Assembly (NCBI GenBank): GCA_965233625.1
Contig: OZ247499.1
Location: forward strand, 4,898,001 to 4,962,000
Length of the DNA stretch: 64,000 bases
Source: G965233625 sp965233625
GTDB taxonomy: Bacteria > Planctomycetota > Planctomycetia > Pirellulales > Pirellulaceae
Direction: 5' to 3'
Of the stretch, positions 44,401-52,133 are shown piece after piece. Under the pieces are notes generated by a model, which was not told where the DNA came from, searched no databases, and saw nothing but the letters and a program-made list of their open reading frames with translations. The stretch's first letter is position 1. Each line of letters begins with the position of its first letter. A program made the position numbers and the translations under genes.

Positions 44401-46744
44401 TGCGGCGGAAGACTACCGGAAACTGCTTTCGTCGCTGGAAGAAAGTGACATACTTCCGTCACATGTACTGCATACCTGGATGACCGGGGAGGATGTGGAA
44501 GACGCACAGGAACTGCAACGTGGGCTGAATAGCCTGACTTTCTTTACGGCAGCTACCGGCAATGTCTGCCCGCTTCATCAGCTTCAACTCTTCACGATTA
44601 CTCACAAGGCGATTCCCGCCACACAGGATGACATCGTCCTTCCCGCCCGCGCTGCCGCAATCGCCTGTTGCAAGCTGATTCCGCAGGAGCACCCTGGCGT
44701 TGCGTGCCGTCACATCGACCTGCCGGATGACATAAACGCGTCACACCGTTCTTACGCGTTGCAAAAGATGCTCGCACAAGCTGCAGCCCTTGATGGCGGA
44801 TCATACGCCTACCGTGACGGAAAGCTGCTGACTGAATGTTTTGAACCGTGCGAAGCTCCATCCGCCGGGGTAACAAAGCGTCTACGCGATGGCGACACGT
44901 ATCTTCTGTTTGGCGGTCTGGGCGGTATTGGTCTGACTCTTGCCCGTGAGATTGCCCGGCAGGTGCGTGCGAATCTGGTGCTGGTTAGCCGTGGACCGTT
45001 ACCGTTGCGGGACGAAGCTTCGCCGCGTGACTTGAAGAAACTCAAGATCATAGATCAGATCCGCGCCGCCGGGTGTCAGGTTCTGACAGTTCAGGGCGAC
45101 GTCAGCCGCAGCGATTCTATTGCTCAAGTGCTACAACAGACGGCTGACCATTTTGGCGCGGTGCACGGGGTGATTCATGCGGCGGGCGTGAGTGGGCCGC
45201 TGCGGCCGCTGCAGCAGAGTTCGCAGGAGGATATCGCGGCCTGCATGCCAGCAAAATTGCACGGTGTAGCGCTGCTGGAAGAATTGCTGGCGGATCAGCC
45301 GCTGCGGTTCATTCTTGGATGTTCAACCATTGGCGCCACGTTGCATCATCACCGGATTGGTGAGCTGAGTTATCTGGCCGCCAACATGGCGCTGGACGCG
45401 TTTCCGTTTCATCAACGCACGCGTGGCGATGGCGTCTTCCGGCAGACGATTCAGTGGGATGAGTGGAGCGAAGCGGGAATGGCGGCGGACCTTGCCGCTT
45501 CGGGTGGTAACCCGTCGTCTCCGCTGTTTGATATCGAAGACACGATTTCCCCGGAAGAAGGCGCCAAGGCGTTTGCGGCGGCGCTGGCGACGGATGAGCC
45601 GCGCGTTATTGTTTCGGTGCATGACCTGATAAAGCGTCTTGCCACCGCGGACGCGTCAGAGAGCCATACGGAAGCATCTCAGCAGGCCGCAATTTCTGCT
45701 TCAGCGGCGAGTGACACTATTGCGTCACTGACGCAGATCTGGTCGGAACTGCTGGGAGCCAGAGATATCCGCCCGGGTGATGACTTCTTTGAACTGGGCG
45801 GTAGTTCCTTGCTGGCGGTGCGGATGAATTCGCAGATTGCCGACAGACTTGGCAAGAAGCTGCCCGTCGGTTCGATCCTTGAACTGCGGACGATTACGCG
45901 GCTTGCGGAATTGATCGATGGCGGGCAGAAGAAATCGCATCCTTCGCTGGTGGCGATTCAACCCAAGGGCGCCCGCCCGCCGTTGTTTTTGATGCATGCC
46001 GCGGGCGGCAACGTGATGTTCTACCGGCAGCTTGCCGCACACCTTCCTTCGGACCAACCGGTTTATGGGCTTCAATCGCAGGCACTGATCGATGGCGAAG
46101 CCACCTTCCGCAGCATCGAAGAAATGGCCAGCGGGTACGCAGCAGCGATGCTCGCGATGCAACCAGATGGACCCTATCTAACCGGCGGATATTGCATGGG
46201 CGGCACCTTGGCGCTGGAGGTCGCACAGCAGCTGCGGCAGCGTGGTAAAGAAGTGGCCGTCGTAGCGATGTTTGAAACTTACAACTGGGAGAAGTGTAAG
46301 CGCCGCAAGCCGATGAGCGGCGGACGCTTCTGGCTTGAGAAGGTTTACTTCGCGCTTCGCAACGTGTTTGCAGCAGGTAGCGGCGCCTCGAAATTTGTGC
46401 GGGAGAAACTAAGTGTCGTCGGTGCGCGGCGGAAGGTGTGGCGGGGAGAACTCCAGCGTAAAGTGCATTCCGCGCAGGCCAGCGATCAGCAGATGCTGGC
46501 GCAGCTCTGGGAGAATAACGACCGGGCCGCCATGCAATATCGCCCGCAGCCTTACGATCTGCCTGTGACGATCTTCCGTCCGGAGGTGCGGCACGCTGTG
46601 TTCCGCGATTGTGAGTTCGACCAGGTCAACTGCCACATCGAAACGCTGCCCTGCTTCCCGGCCGCTATGATGCTGGAGCCGTTTGTCGCAGAACTCGCCC
46701 GCCGGTTGAACCAGCGCATCGAGCAGGCGATTCCGACAGCGTGA
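41468..46744 (+). CDS. PKS protein 2: KS - AT - KR - ACP - TE (type I polyketide synthase)
   Basis: A 1758-aa module. KS (about 6-430) has Cys176 in QTACSTSL, His in EAHGTGTYLGDP and His in KSNIGHLDAAAG. AT (about 520-830) has Ser622 in GHSVGEY and HAFHSGMM, the pattern of malonyl-CoA selectivity. The structural KR half and KR follow (GGLGGIGLTLAREIA near 1148; catalytic Ser near 1283 and Tyr near 1300 in GELSYLAANMALDAF; no LDD motif). ACP Ser1447 lies in LGGSSLLAV. The C-terminal type I thioesterase (about 1500-1740) has GGYCMGG, so Cys1576 replaces the usual Ser. There is no DH; one is present on protein 1. The protein is expected to extend a starter by malonate, reduce it and release it. 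A hairpin ACAGCG-CGCTGT overlaps the stop (46744-46762). Confidence 0.92.
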   Translation: MYQPGEFDIAIIGLAGKFPGADSVDAYWRNLVEGRECIRFFSDEELDRAGVPREIYQRPGYVKAAPVIEGPGLFDARFFGYSQRDAELMDPQHRVFLQCCYHALENAGHTADGFDGRVGVYAGSAMNTYFLYANLAERFAEDYLPTLLASDKDFLSTRVSYQLNLTGPSLTIQTACSTSLVAVHTACQSLINEECDMAMAGGVSIRVPHIAGHQAEEGSVFSPDGHCRPFDASAAGTIFGSGAGVVVLKRAIDAVADGDTIMAVIKGSAVNNDGNRKSGYTAPGVEMQSRAAIEAYAAAGIEPAMISYIEAHGTGTYLGDPIEVAALTSAFRTQTQQQQFCRIGSVKSNIGHLDAAAGVAGLIKTALALKHRTLPPTLHYTTPNPQIDFATSPFIVNHQLTPWATSSAADDIRYAAVNSLGIGGTNAHLVLEEGPRVEAASPGAERPQLLVLSARTETALDATAAKVVSHLVEDGTTSLADAAFTLQTGRNRMEHRRSVVVTDRDDVELLAGQPRAANRLDNPDVIFMFPGQGAQYAGMARGLYEQDAEFKRQIDTFHDQLLAENNIDLRGVLFPAAGEEQQAAELLRRTHVTQPALFAIEYALARLLMRWGVQPAGVTGHSVGEYAAACIAGVMQPADALRLVALRGAMISELPEGKMLAVALPGEAVQERLDARLELAAMNSPGASVVAGDAAMVDAFEAELSNAGVPCQVLRTSHAFHSGMMAPVLEDFRAAVEKVQLRPAQLPIYSTVTGATADPAAYAQPQFWVDNIRQPVRFSEAAAELLKQPNRVLLETGPGQTLSGFIREQPGHNQHHVICTSLRHPREDADDYAFLLRTLGKLWEAGVTPDWQNIHGANRQRVPLPGYVFDNENYWLARSTTVGSTSTTTTPAEPSEPAARPQIPRRPVPQWLYKPKWQAAETGASDEPSTLINRSTDSTWLVFGGREWLPQETANVVTVKPGEMFQQISRHEYRINIHAAEDYRKLLSSLEESDILPSHVLHTWMTGEDVEDAQELQRGLNSLTFFTAATGNVCPLHQLQLFTITHKAIPATQDDIVLPARAAAIACCKLIPQEHPGVACRHIDLPDDINASHRSYALQKMLAQAAALDGGSYAYRDGKLLTECFEPCEAPSAGVTKRLRDGDTYLLFGGLGGIGLTLAREIARQVRANLVLVSRGPLPLRDEASPRDLKKLKIIDQIRAAGCQVLTVQGDVSRSDSIAQVLQQTADHFGAVHGVIHAAGVSGPLRPLQQSSQEDIAACMPAKLHGVALLEELLADQPLRFILGCSTIGATLHHHRIGELSYLAANMALDAFPFHQRTRGDGVFRQTIQWDEWSEAGMAADLAASGGNPSSPLFDIEDTISPEEGAKAFAAALATDEPRVIVSVHDLIKRLATADASESHTEASQQAAISASAASDTIASLTQIWSELLGARDIRPGDDFFELGGSSLLAVRMNSQIADRLGKKLPVGSILELRTITRLAELIDGGQKKSHPSLVAIQPKGARPPLFLMHAAGGNVMFYRQLAAHLPSDQPVYGLQSQALIDGEATFRSIEEMASGYAAAMLAMQPDGPYLTGGYCMGGTLALEVAQQLRQRGKEVAVVAMFETYNWEKCKRRKPMSGGRFWLEKVYFALRNVFAAGSGASKFVREKLSVVGARRKVWRGELQRKVHSAQASDQQMLAQLWENNDRAAMQYRPQPYDLPVTIFRPEVRHAVFRDCEFDQVNCHIETLPCFPAAMMLEPFVAELARRLNQRIEQAIPTA

Positions 46745-46812
46745 CAGCGGGTAAATCGCTGTGCTAAACGCTTCAAGCGGGGCGGTCGTGTTGAGATTGG
46801 CTGGATGCGGAG

Positions 46813-46852
46813 CCCCCTCACCCTAACCCTCTCCCCGGAGGGGCGAGGGGAC
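46813..46852. repeat. CCCTCACCC palindromic repeat, copy 3
   Basis: CCCCCTCACCCTAACCCTCT is followed by CCCCGGAGGGGCGAGGGGAC, 68 bases after the PKS operon. It may mark the end of the PKS transcript. Confidence 0.8.
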
Positions 46853-46987
46853 GAGATGCTGCGCCTGGTTAACGTCGCAACATTGAGTTCATCGTTGCGG
46901 ACCAGCAATTGTTTGCTTCGTAACACTGGCTCTTATACACTCGCCAGCCAGGGTAACGTGTTCATTACATCATTTGACGAGGCGGAT

Positions 46988-47869
46988 ATGACGACGCGAC
47001 TGCTTGCCTGCTTGTGCCTTATTCTTGTCACTGCTGCCACCGCCTACGGTGAAGAGCCGGCTGGCGGTGCGTTGAAAATCGCCTGGAAGGACAATTACCT
47101 TTCGATCTTTGGCGACTTCCCCGGCAAAGAAATGCGGACGCATTACCTGGAGGCTTACTGCCGCCCCGGCTCGACGGACCGGGACTGGGGCGAAACGGTG
47201 ATTAAGCACCGCGCTGAACTTCTTTCTGCCAGCGAAGATGGTCGCGTGATTAAACTTCGCGATACGCTCGCCGACGGCGTGATTGTGGAGCACGTGATTA
47301 CGGCGGGCGATGGCGAAGTGGACTTCCGCCTGACGGCGACGAATCCGACCAGCAAGGCCTCGCAGGCGCATTGGGCGCAGCCTTGCATCCGTGTTGATAA
47401 ATTCACCGGCGCCGGTCGGGAAGACGCCCGTGTTCTGGTGCCGAAGTACGCCCGGCAGTGCTTCATTTTTCTCGATGGCGAACTCACGCGGCTGCCGACG
47501 CGCCCGTGGGCGGATAAGGCGCGCTACATTCCCGGGCAGGTTTACCGGCCCGCCCATGTGCCTGCTGATGATGTGAACCCGCGGCCGGTCAGTTCACTGA
47601 CGCCCTCCAACGGGCTCACAGGCGCGTTTACTGCCGACGGTAAACAGTTGATGGCGGTCGTCTGGGAGCCTTACCAGGAACTGTTTCAGGGCGTCATCGC
47701 CTGCATACACAGCGATTTCCGCCTGGGCGGTTTGAAGCCCGGTGAGACCAAGAAGATCCGCGGCAAGATTTATATCATGCCGGCGGATATCAAAGCGTTG
47801 GTCAAACGCTACGAAGCGGACTTCCCGGAGCAGGTAAAACAAGCTGCTGCGAGCCGGGATGATTCGTAG
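46988..47869 (+). CDS. Secreted hypothetical protein
   Basis: A signal peptide (MTTRLLACLCLILVTAATAYG) precedes a mature beta-rich protein; 293 aa in total. GAGG lies 6 bases before the ATG at 46988. Phrases such as IAWKDNYLSIFGDFPGKEM, EVDFRLTATNPTSK, QPCIRVDKFTG and DFRLGGLKPGETKKIRGKIYI resemble galactose-mutarotase-like or carbohydrate-binding sandwich folds, but the family is not certain. It is convergent with citrate synthase, with only 17 bases between the stops. It appears unrelated to the PKS. Confidence 0.7.
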   Translation: MTTRLLACLCLILVTAATAYGEEPAGGALKIAWKDNYLSIFGDFPGKEMRTHYLEAYCRPGSTDRDWGETVIKHRAELLSASEDGRVIKLRDTLADGVIVEHVITAGDGEVDFRLTATNPTSKASQAHWAQPCIRVDKFTGAGREDARVLVPKYARQCFIFLDGELTRLPTRPWADKARYIPGQVYRPAHVPADDVNPRPVSSLTPSNGLTGAFTADGKQLMAVVWEPYQELFQGVIACIHSDFRLGGLKPGETKKIRGKIYIMPADIKALVKRYEADFPEQVKQAAASRDDS

Positions 47870-47886
47870 TTAGCGGCGACGTCAGA

Positions 47887-49173
47887 CTAACTGCGTTGAT
47901 CGACAGGTACAAAGTCGCGTTCGGTGGGGCCGGTGTAAACCTGACGCGGGCGGCAGATACGTTTGCCGTCTGAGTTGTGCATTTCCACCCAGTGTGCGAT
48001 CCAGCCCGGCAGCCGGCCGATGGCGAACAGCACGGTGAACATCTGCACGGGGATGCCCAGCGCGCGGTAGATCACGCCGGAGTAGAAGTCAACGTTCGGA
48101 TACAGTTTGCGTTTAACGAAGTACTCGTCATTCAACGCGACTTCTTCCAGTTGCTTGGCGACGTCGAACAGCGGATCGTCAATCTGCAGCTTCTCAAGCA
48201 GCTTGTCGCAGGCGGCTTTGATGATCAGCGCCCGCGGGTCGAAGTTCTTATAGACCCGGTGACCAAAGCCCATCAGGCGGAAGCCGTCGTCTTTGTCTTT
48301 GGCCATGTCCACGTATTTTTTGACGTTGCTGTCATCTTCAATGATGGTTTCCAGCATGTTGACCACTGCCTCGTTGGCGCCGCCATGCAGCGGTCCCCAC
48401 AACGCACAGATACCGGCGGCGACCGAAGCAAACAGGTTGGCGTCGGCAGAGCCGACCATCCGCACGGTGGACGTGCTGCAGTTCTGCTCGTGATCGGCGT
48501 GCACAATCAGCAGCATGTTTAATGCGTTGACGAAATCGGGGTCTATTTCATAAGGCTCCGTCGGAACGGCGAACATCATCTGCAGGAAATTTTCGCAGTA
48601 GGAATAGTCGTTCTGCGGATATACAAACGGCTGCCCGGTCGACTTCTTGTAGCTGTAGGCGGCAATGGTGGGCAGTTTGGCCAGCAGCCGGTGAATGGAA
48701 ACCTCGACCTGCCGCTCGTCGTGCGGGTTGAGCGAATCCTGATAGAAGGTAGACATGGCGCCGCAGACCGAAGACAGGATCGCCATCGGGTGCGCATCAC
48801 GTGGAAAACCGTTGTAGAACGACCGCATGTCCTCGTGGATCATGGTGTGCTTACGGATCGAATCCGTAAACTTCTCCAGCTCATCGCGTGTCGGCAGTTC
48901 GCCGTAGATAAGCAGATACGAAACTTCGAGAAAACCACAGTTGGCGGCAAGCTGTTCAATCGGATAACCACGATATCGCAGGACGCCCGTCTCGCCGTTG
49001 AGGAACGTAATCGCGCTGCGGGTGGAGCCGGTGTTCACATACCCTTCATCCAGGGTGATCATGCCCGTCTGGCCGCGGAGCTTCGAGATATCGAGGGCCT
49101 GCTCGTTCTCGACTCCGGTGACAATAGGGAATTCAATTTCCCGTCCTTCAAGATTCAGCTTGGCTGCGGGCAT
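47887..49173 (-). CDS. gltA: Citrate synthase
   Basis: This enzyme condenses oxaloacetate and acetyl-CoA to citrate, the entry step of the TCA cycle. The 428-aa sequence shows the bacterial hexameric-type features: YVNTGSTRSAITFLNGETGVLRYRGYPIEQLA, HPMAILSSVCGAMSTFY, LIVHADHEQNCSTSTVRMVGS, the active-site regions ALWGPLHGGANEAV and MGFGHRVYKNFDPRA, VDFYSGVIYRALGIP and the terminal HWVEM. ATG 49173 has AAGGAT about 7 bases upstream; a GTG at 49191 would add six residues. It stands alone on the minus strand. Confidence 0.96.
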   Translation of the reverse strand: MPAAKLNLEGREIEFPIVTGVENEQALDISKLRGQTGMITLDEGYVNTGSTRSAITFLNGETGVLRYRGYPIEQLAANCGFLEVSYLLIYGELPTRDELEKFTDSIRKHTMIHEDMRSFYNGFPRDAHPMAILSSVCGAMSTFYQDSLNPHDERQVEVSIHRLLAKLPTIAAYSYKKSTGQPFVYPQNDYSYCENFLQMMFAVPTEPYEIDPDFVNALNMLLIVHADHEQNCSTSTVRMVGSADANLFASVAAGICALWGPLHGGANEAVVNMLETIIEDDSNVKKYVDMAKDKDDGFRLMGFGHRVYKNFDPRALIIKAACDKLLEKLQIDDPLFDVAKQLEEVALNDEYFVKRKLYPNVDFYSGVIYRALGIPVQMFTVLFAIGRLPGWIAHWVEMHNSDGKRICRPRQVYTGPTERDFVPVDQRS

Positions 49174-49469
49174 ACGAGTATCCTTGTCCACGTCTCAAGT
49201 GTTTCCACCACGGCGGCTTGTTAAACCAGTCTGCACAACCGTTACAGGAACATTAGTTTTATAGATCGGGTGACAATAGCTACCGGCAAATCACCGGCAG
49301 CAAACCGCCCGAGGGTGCTTCAGTTGCTTTCACGATGTTTTGTCTCGCAGTTTAACCGTCGCAACGCACCACGGCAATTCGGCGCCGGTAAAAACCAGGG
49401 GCCGACCTGGTTCATGCATTTCCAGGAATATCTATCAGCTGGTCTGGTTTTGAACGACCACGCAGGTGC

Positions 49470-50684
49470 TTAACCTGGCTCGCGGTTGGAGGCGTCTTCG
49501 ATCTGTGCTGGATCGAGTTCTTTGACTTCGGGCTGGCGTTTCTTGCGTGTCTTGACGGGCACCATGGATTTCATGGATTCGCGTTTGCCGAAGCACAGCA
49601 GGCGGTCGCCCGGCTCGAGGACGCGGCTTGATTTTGGGTTCGGAATCACCACGTTGCCGCGGTAGAGCGTGAGGACGTTGATGTCCTTGTCGGCAAAGGC
49701 GGCGTCGGTGATGGTCATGCCGACGAAGTGCGAACCTTCGGGCACGATCAGTTCGCAGACGCCATATCCGCGGCTGACGGTCAGACGCTGACGGATATCC
49801 ATCTCCGGGAAATCGACATGGGCGGCGCAGTATTCCACCACGGCGCCGGCGATATCTTTGCCGGTCGCGCGTTCGATACCTTCCAGCCCCGGCGAGCTGT
49901 TGACTTCCATCACCTGCGGGCCTTTCAGCCCTTCCAGCATGTCCACGCCTGCGACCTGCAGACCCATAATCTGCGCGGCGCGGACGGCAGTCTCGCTGTA
50001 TTGTTCGTCCAGTTCAACGGCTTCCACACTGCCGCCGCGGTGCACGTTGCTGCGGAACTCGTCGCCTTGGGCCACGCGCCGCATGGCGCCGACAACACGG
50101 TCGCCTACGACGAAGGCGCGGACGTCGCGGCCTTTGCTTTCGGACACAAAGTTTTGCAGCAGCACGTTCTGACGGGCCGACTGAAGCGTCTCGATAATTG
50201 CTTCGGCCACCTTCAGGTTGTCGGCCAGAATCACGCCTACACCCTGCGTGCCTTCCAGCAGTTTAATGATCACCGGGGCGCCGCCAGTGCGTTCGATCGA
50301 AGGCAGCACGTCCGCACGGTCGCGGACAAAGGTGGTCTTCGGCATGCCGATGTTGTGGCGGCTCAGAATCTGCATGCTGCGCAGCTTGTCGCGACTGTTC
50401 GAGATGCCATTGGAAGAGTTGGCGACAAACACATTCATCTGTTCCAGCTGCCGGACCACCGCCGTACCAAAGTAAGTGATGCTCGCGCCGATACGTGGCA
50501 CCATCGCATCGTAGTCGGCCAGCGGTTTGCCTTTGTAATAAAGGTCCGGCTTGCCCGATTGCAGATCGATGGAGCATTTCAGCGTGTTAATGACCGTTAC
50601 GTCGCAGTTGCGTTCCTTGGCGGCTGCGACCAGACGGCGCGTGCTGTAACAACGTGGGGCGGTAGAGAGAATTCCGAGTTTCAT
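49470..50684 (-). CDS. RimK-family ATP-grasp ligase fused to an RCK_C (TrkA-C) domain
   Basis: The first 300 residues are a RimK-type ATP-grasp ligase: MKLGILSTAPRCYSTRRLVAAAKERNC, DAMVPRIGASITYFGTAVVR, SRDKLRSMQILSRHNIGMPKT, APVIIKLLEGTQGVGVILAD, VRAFVVGDRVVGAMRRVAQGDEFRSNVHRGG and the metal site GPQVMEVNSSPGLEGIE. RimK adds glutamate to the C-terminus of ribosomal protein S6 in E. coli; relatives act on other substrates. About residues 310-385 form an RCK_C domain (YGVCELIVPEGSHFVGMTITD, LEPGDRLLCFGKRESM), a ligand-sensing module of K+ channels. A basic tail follows. The start at 50684 matches the RimK N-terminus. The target here is unknown. Confidence 0.9.
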   Translation of the reverse strand: MKLGILSTAPRCYSTRRLVAAAKERNCDVTVINTLKCSIDLQSGKPDLYYKGKPLADYDAMVPRIGASITYFGTAVVRQLEQMNVFVANSSNGISNSRDKLRSMQILSRHNIGMPKTTFVRDRADVLPSIERTGGAPVIIKLLEGTQGVGVILADNLKVAEAIIETLQSARQNVLLQNFVSESKGRDVRAFVVGDRVVGAMRRVAQGDEFRSNVHRGGSVEAVELDEQYSETAVRAAQIMGLQVAGVDMLEGLKGPQVMEVNSSPGLEGIERATGKDIAGAVVEYCAAHVDFPEMDIRQRLTVSRGYGVCELIVPEGSHFVGMTITDAAFADKDINVLTLYRGNVVIPNPKSSRVLEPGDRLLCFGKRESMKSMVPVKTRKKRQPEVKELDPAQIEDASNREPG

Positions 50685-50889
50685 AGTTTGATAATTCTGT
50701 TGAAAGTCGCGGTGCAGCCGCCTCGCGCATCCTAGTTCATCCACGCAGGCAGCGGGCCCGTATTGTAACATCTGTGCCGCGAATTCCACCGGGCAACCAA
50801 GTTACAGGCATGTTACGGCGGATCGAGGAACCTCCTGCTACCATCAAGTCATGGTTGTGAAGATCCCGCGAACAAAGAAGGCGCCCGGC

Positions 50890-51603
50890 ATGAAACGCTC
50901 CCTCCAACAGATACGCTTTGCAGTAACGCTTCTTTTCGTCGCATCACTGCCGGTAGCTACGGCCCACGCTGCCGGACCGCCGCAGAGCGAAGAAAACAAC
51001 AGGGCGTTTCACAGCCAGCTGCTGAAGATCGCCGCCGAATACAAAACCTATGGCCGCGTTGATGATGAAACACGGTGGGCGCCGTATCTGTGCCGGATGC
51101 CGATGCCTTCGATGGCCCGCTTCAGCAAGAGCCAGAACGCGGCAACCCACGGCCGCAAACTCTATTACCTGTTCGCCAAAGATCGCCCCGCCTACATCAC
51201 CATGAAACTGGGCGCCACGCTGAAACCCGGGCAGGCCGTTGTGAAAGAATCTTGGCATCCGCAGGAAACCAGCCGCAAGCTCTCACACAAACTCTGGGAA
51301 GATATGGAGCGAGACCCGTTACACAAGCCCACCGCCCGGAACAAGAAGCCGCGCGGCATATTTCTGGAAGGCGGTTCGTACTATCCCTACGTCCAGAAAG
51401 ACGGCAAAACCTACCACGCCAGCAAAAAAGCCGGGCTGTACATCATGTACAAAACCCAGACCGTGACCGATGCCACCGACAACGGCTGGGTCTATGGCAC
51501 CGTCACATCCGACGGCAAAACCGTCACCAGCGCCGGCCGCGTCCAGTCCTGCATGAACTGCCATCAGGAAGCCAAGTACGACAGACTCTTCGGGCTTAGG
51601 TAG
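50890..51603 (+). CDS. Secreted cytochrome P460-like heme protein
   Basis: A signal peptide (MKRSLQQIRFAVTLLFVASLPVATAHAA) begins at the ATG at 50890; an upstream ATG at 50851 would add 13 basic residues. The mature protein (237 aa with signal) has one heme-binding CxxCH motif, CMNCHQEA, close to the C-terminus. This is preceded by GWVYGTVTSDGKTVTSAG, the arrangement seen in cytochrome P460 family proteins. The family includes enzymes acting on hydroxylamine or nitric oxide. Whether this one is an enzyme or an electron carrier cannot be told. Confidence 0.8.
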   Translation: MKRSLQQIRFAVTLLFVASLPVATAHAAGPPQSEENNRAFHSQLLKIAAEYKTYGRVDDETRWAPYLCRMPMPSMARFSKSQNAATHGRKLYYLFAKDRPAYITMKLGATLKPGQAVVKESWHPQETSRKLSHKLWEDMERDPLHKPTARNKKPRGIFLEGGSYYPYVQKDGKTYHASKKAGLYIMYKTQTVTDATDNGWVYGTVTSDGKTVTSAGRVQSCMNCHQEAKYDRLFGLR

Positions 51604-51605
51604 TT

Positions 51606-51870
51606 GTTAGAGGTTAGTGGTTAGAGGCTAGAGGTTAGAAGTGTGACTATCGATGCGGCGCTTTTCCCCTTACACCAACCCGAAGCGCGAGGGAGGGACG
51701 TTTGACTAAACGCTCACAACAAGGGGGTTCGGCGATTTCGCCCTGGATCGATAGTTGCCCAGACGGGCCATTCGCTTCAAACCCTGTTGTCTCGCGTTTC
51801 GGGTTCGTGTTTGAATTCTACTATAACTGAACCCACTAACCTCTAACCTCTAGCAACTAACCTCTAACCA
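51606..51870. repeat. Nested repeats: LTRSASEG copy 5 inside TTAGAGG inverted repeats
   Basis: GTTAGAGGTTAGTGGTTAGA and related units at 51606-51641 face their complements (CTAACCTCTAACCTCTAGC) at about 51835-51870. Between them lies a degenerate LTRSASEG element at 51673-51809. Its arms, CACCAACCCGAAGCGCGAG and CTCGCGTTTCGGGTTCGTG, have mismatches. The interior still matches (CACAACAAGGGGGTTCGGCGA, ACGGGCCATTCGC). Confidence 0.75.
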
Positions 51871-52133
51871 CCAACTCCCTCCCCGCTAGACCATTGCTGG
51901 TGCAGGGCCTACGATGCATGGATGAACATTGGATGATGGCAATAGGTCCGCCAGACGCCCTGCGTGGCGTACGCTTATCCGCCCTTACCGGCTAAGAAAT
52001 GCGGTGAGAATGCCGGAAAGCGTTGTTGGCCGTTGTGTTTGCGGGAATCTGAAGCGTCTGCCGTGCTGCGCAGATTGCTAATTGGACGCCCCGCAAGCGT
52101 GGCGGAAGCGATGGCGGCGCACGGAGTTGCGGA
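51871..52133. other. Upstream region of the 1371-aa protein gene
   Basis: I see no gene, repeat or known RNA in this stretch. The promoter of the following gene should lie here. Confidence 0.35.

Noticed and set aside
46805..46987. Earlier start for the secreted protein at 46988, beginning with an LTLSPEGRG peptide
   Set aside because: Those residues come from the CCCTCACCC repeat. The later ATG has a ribosome binding site and a clean signal peptide.
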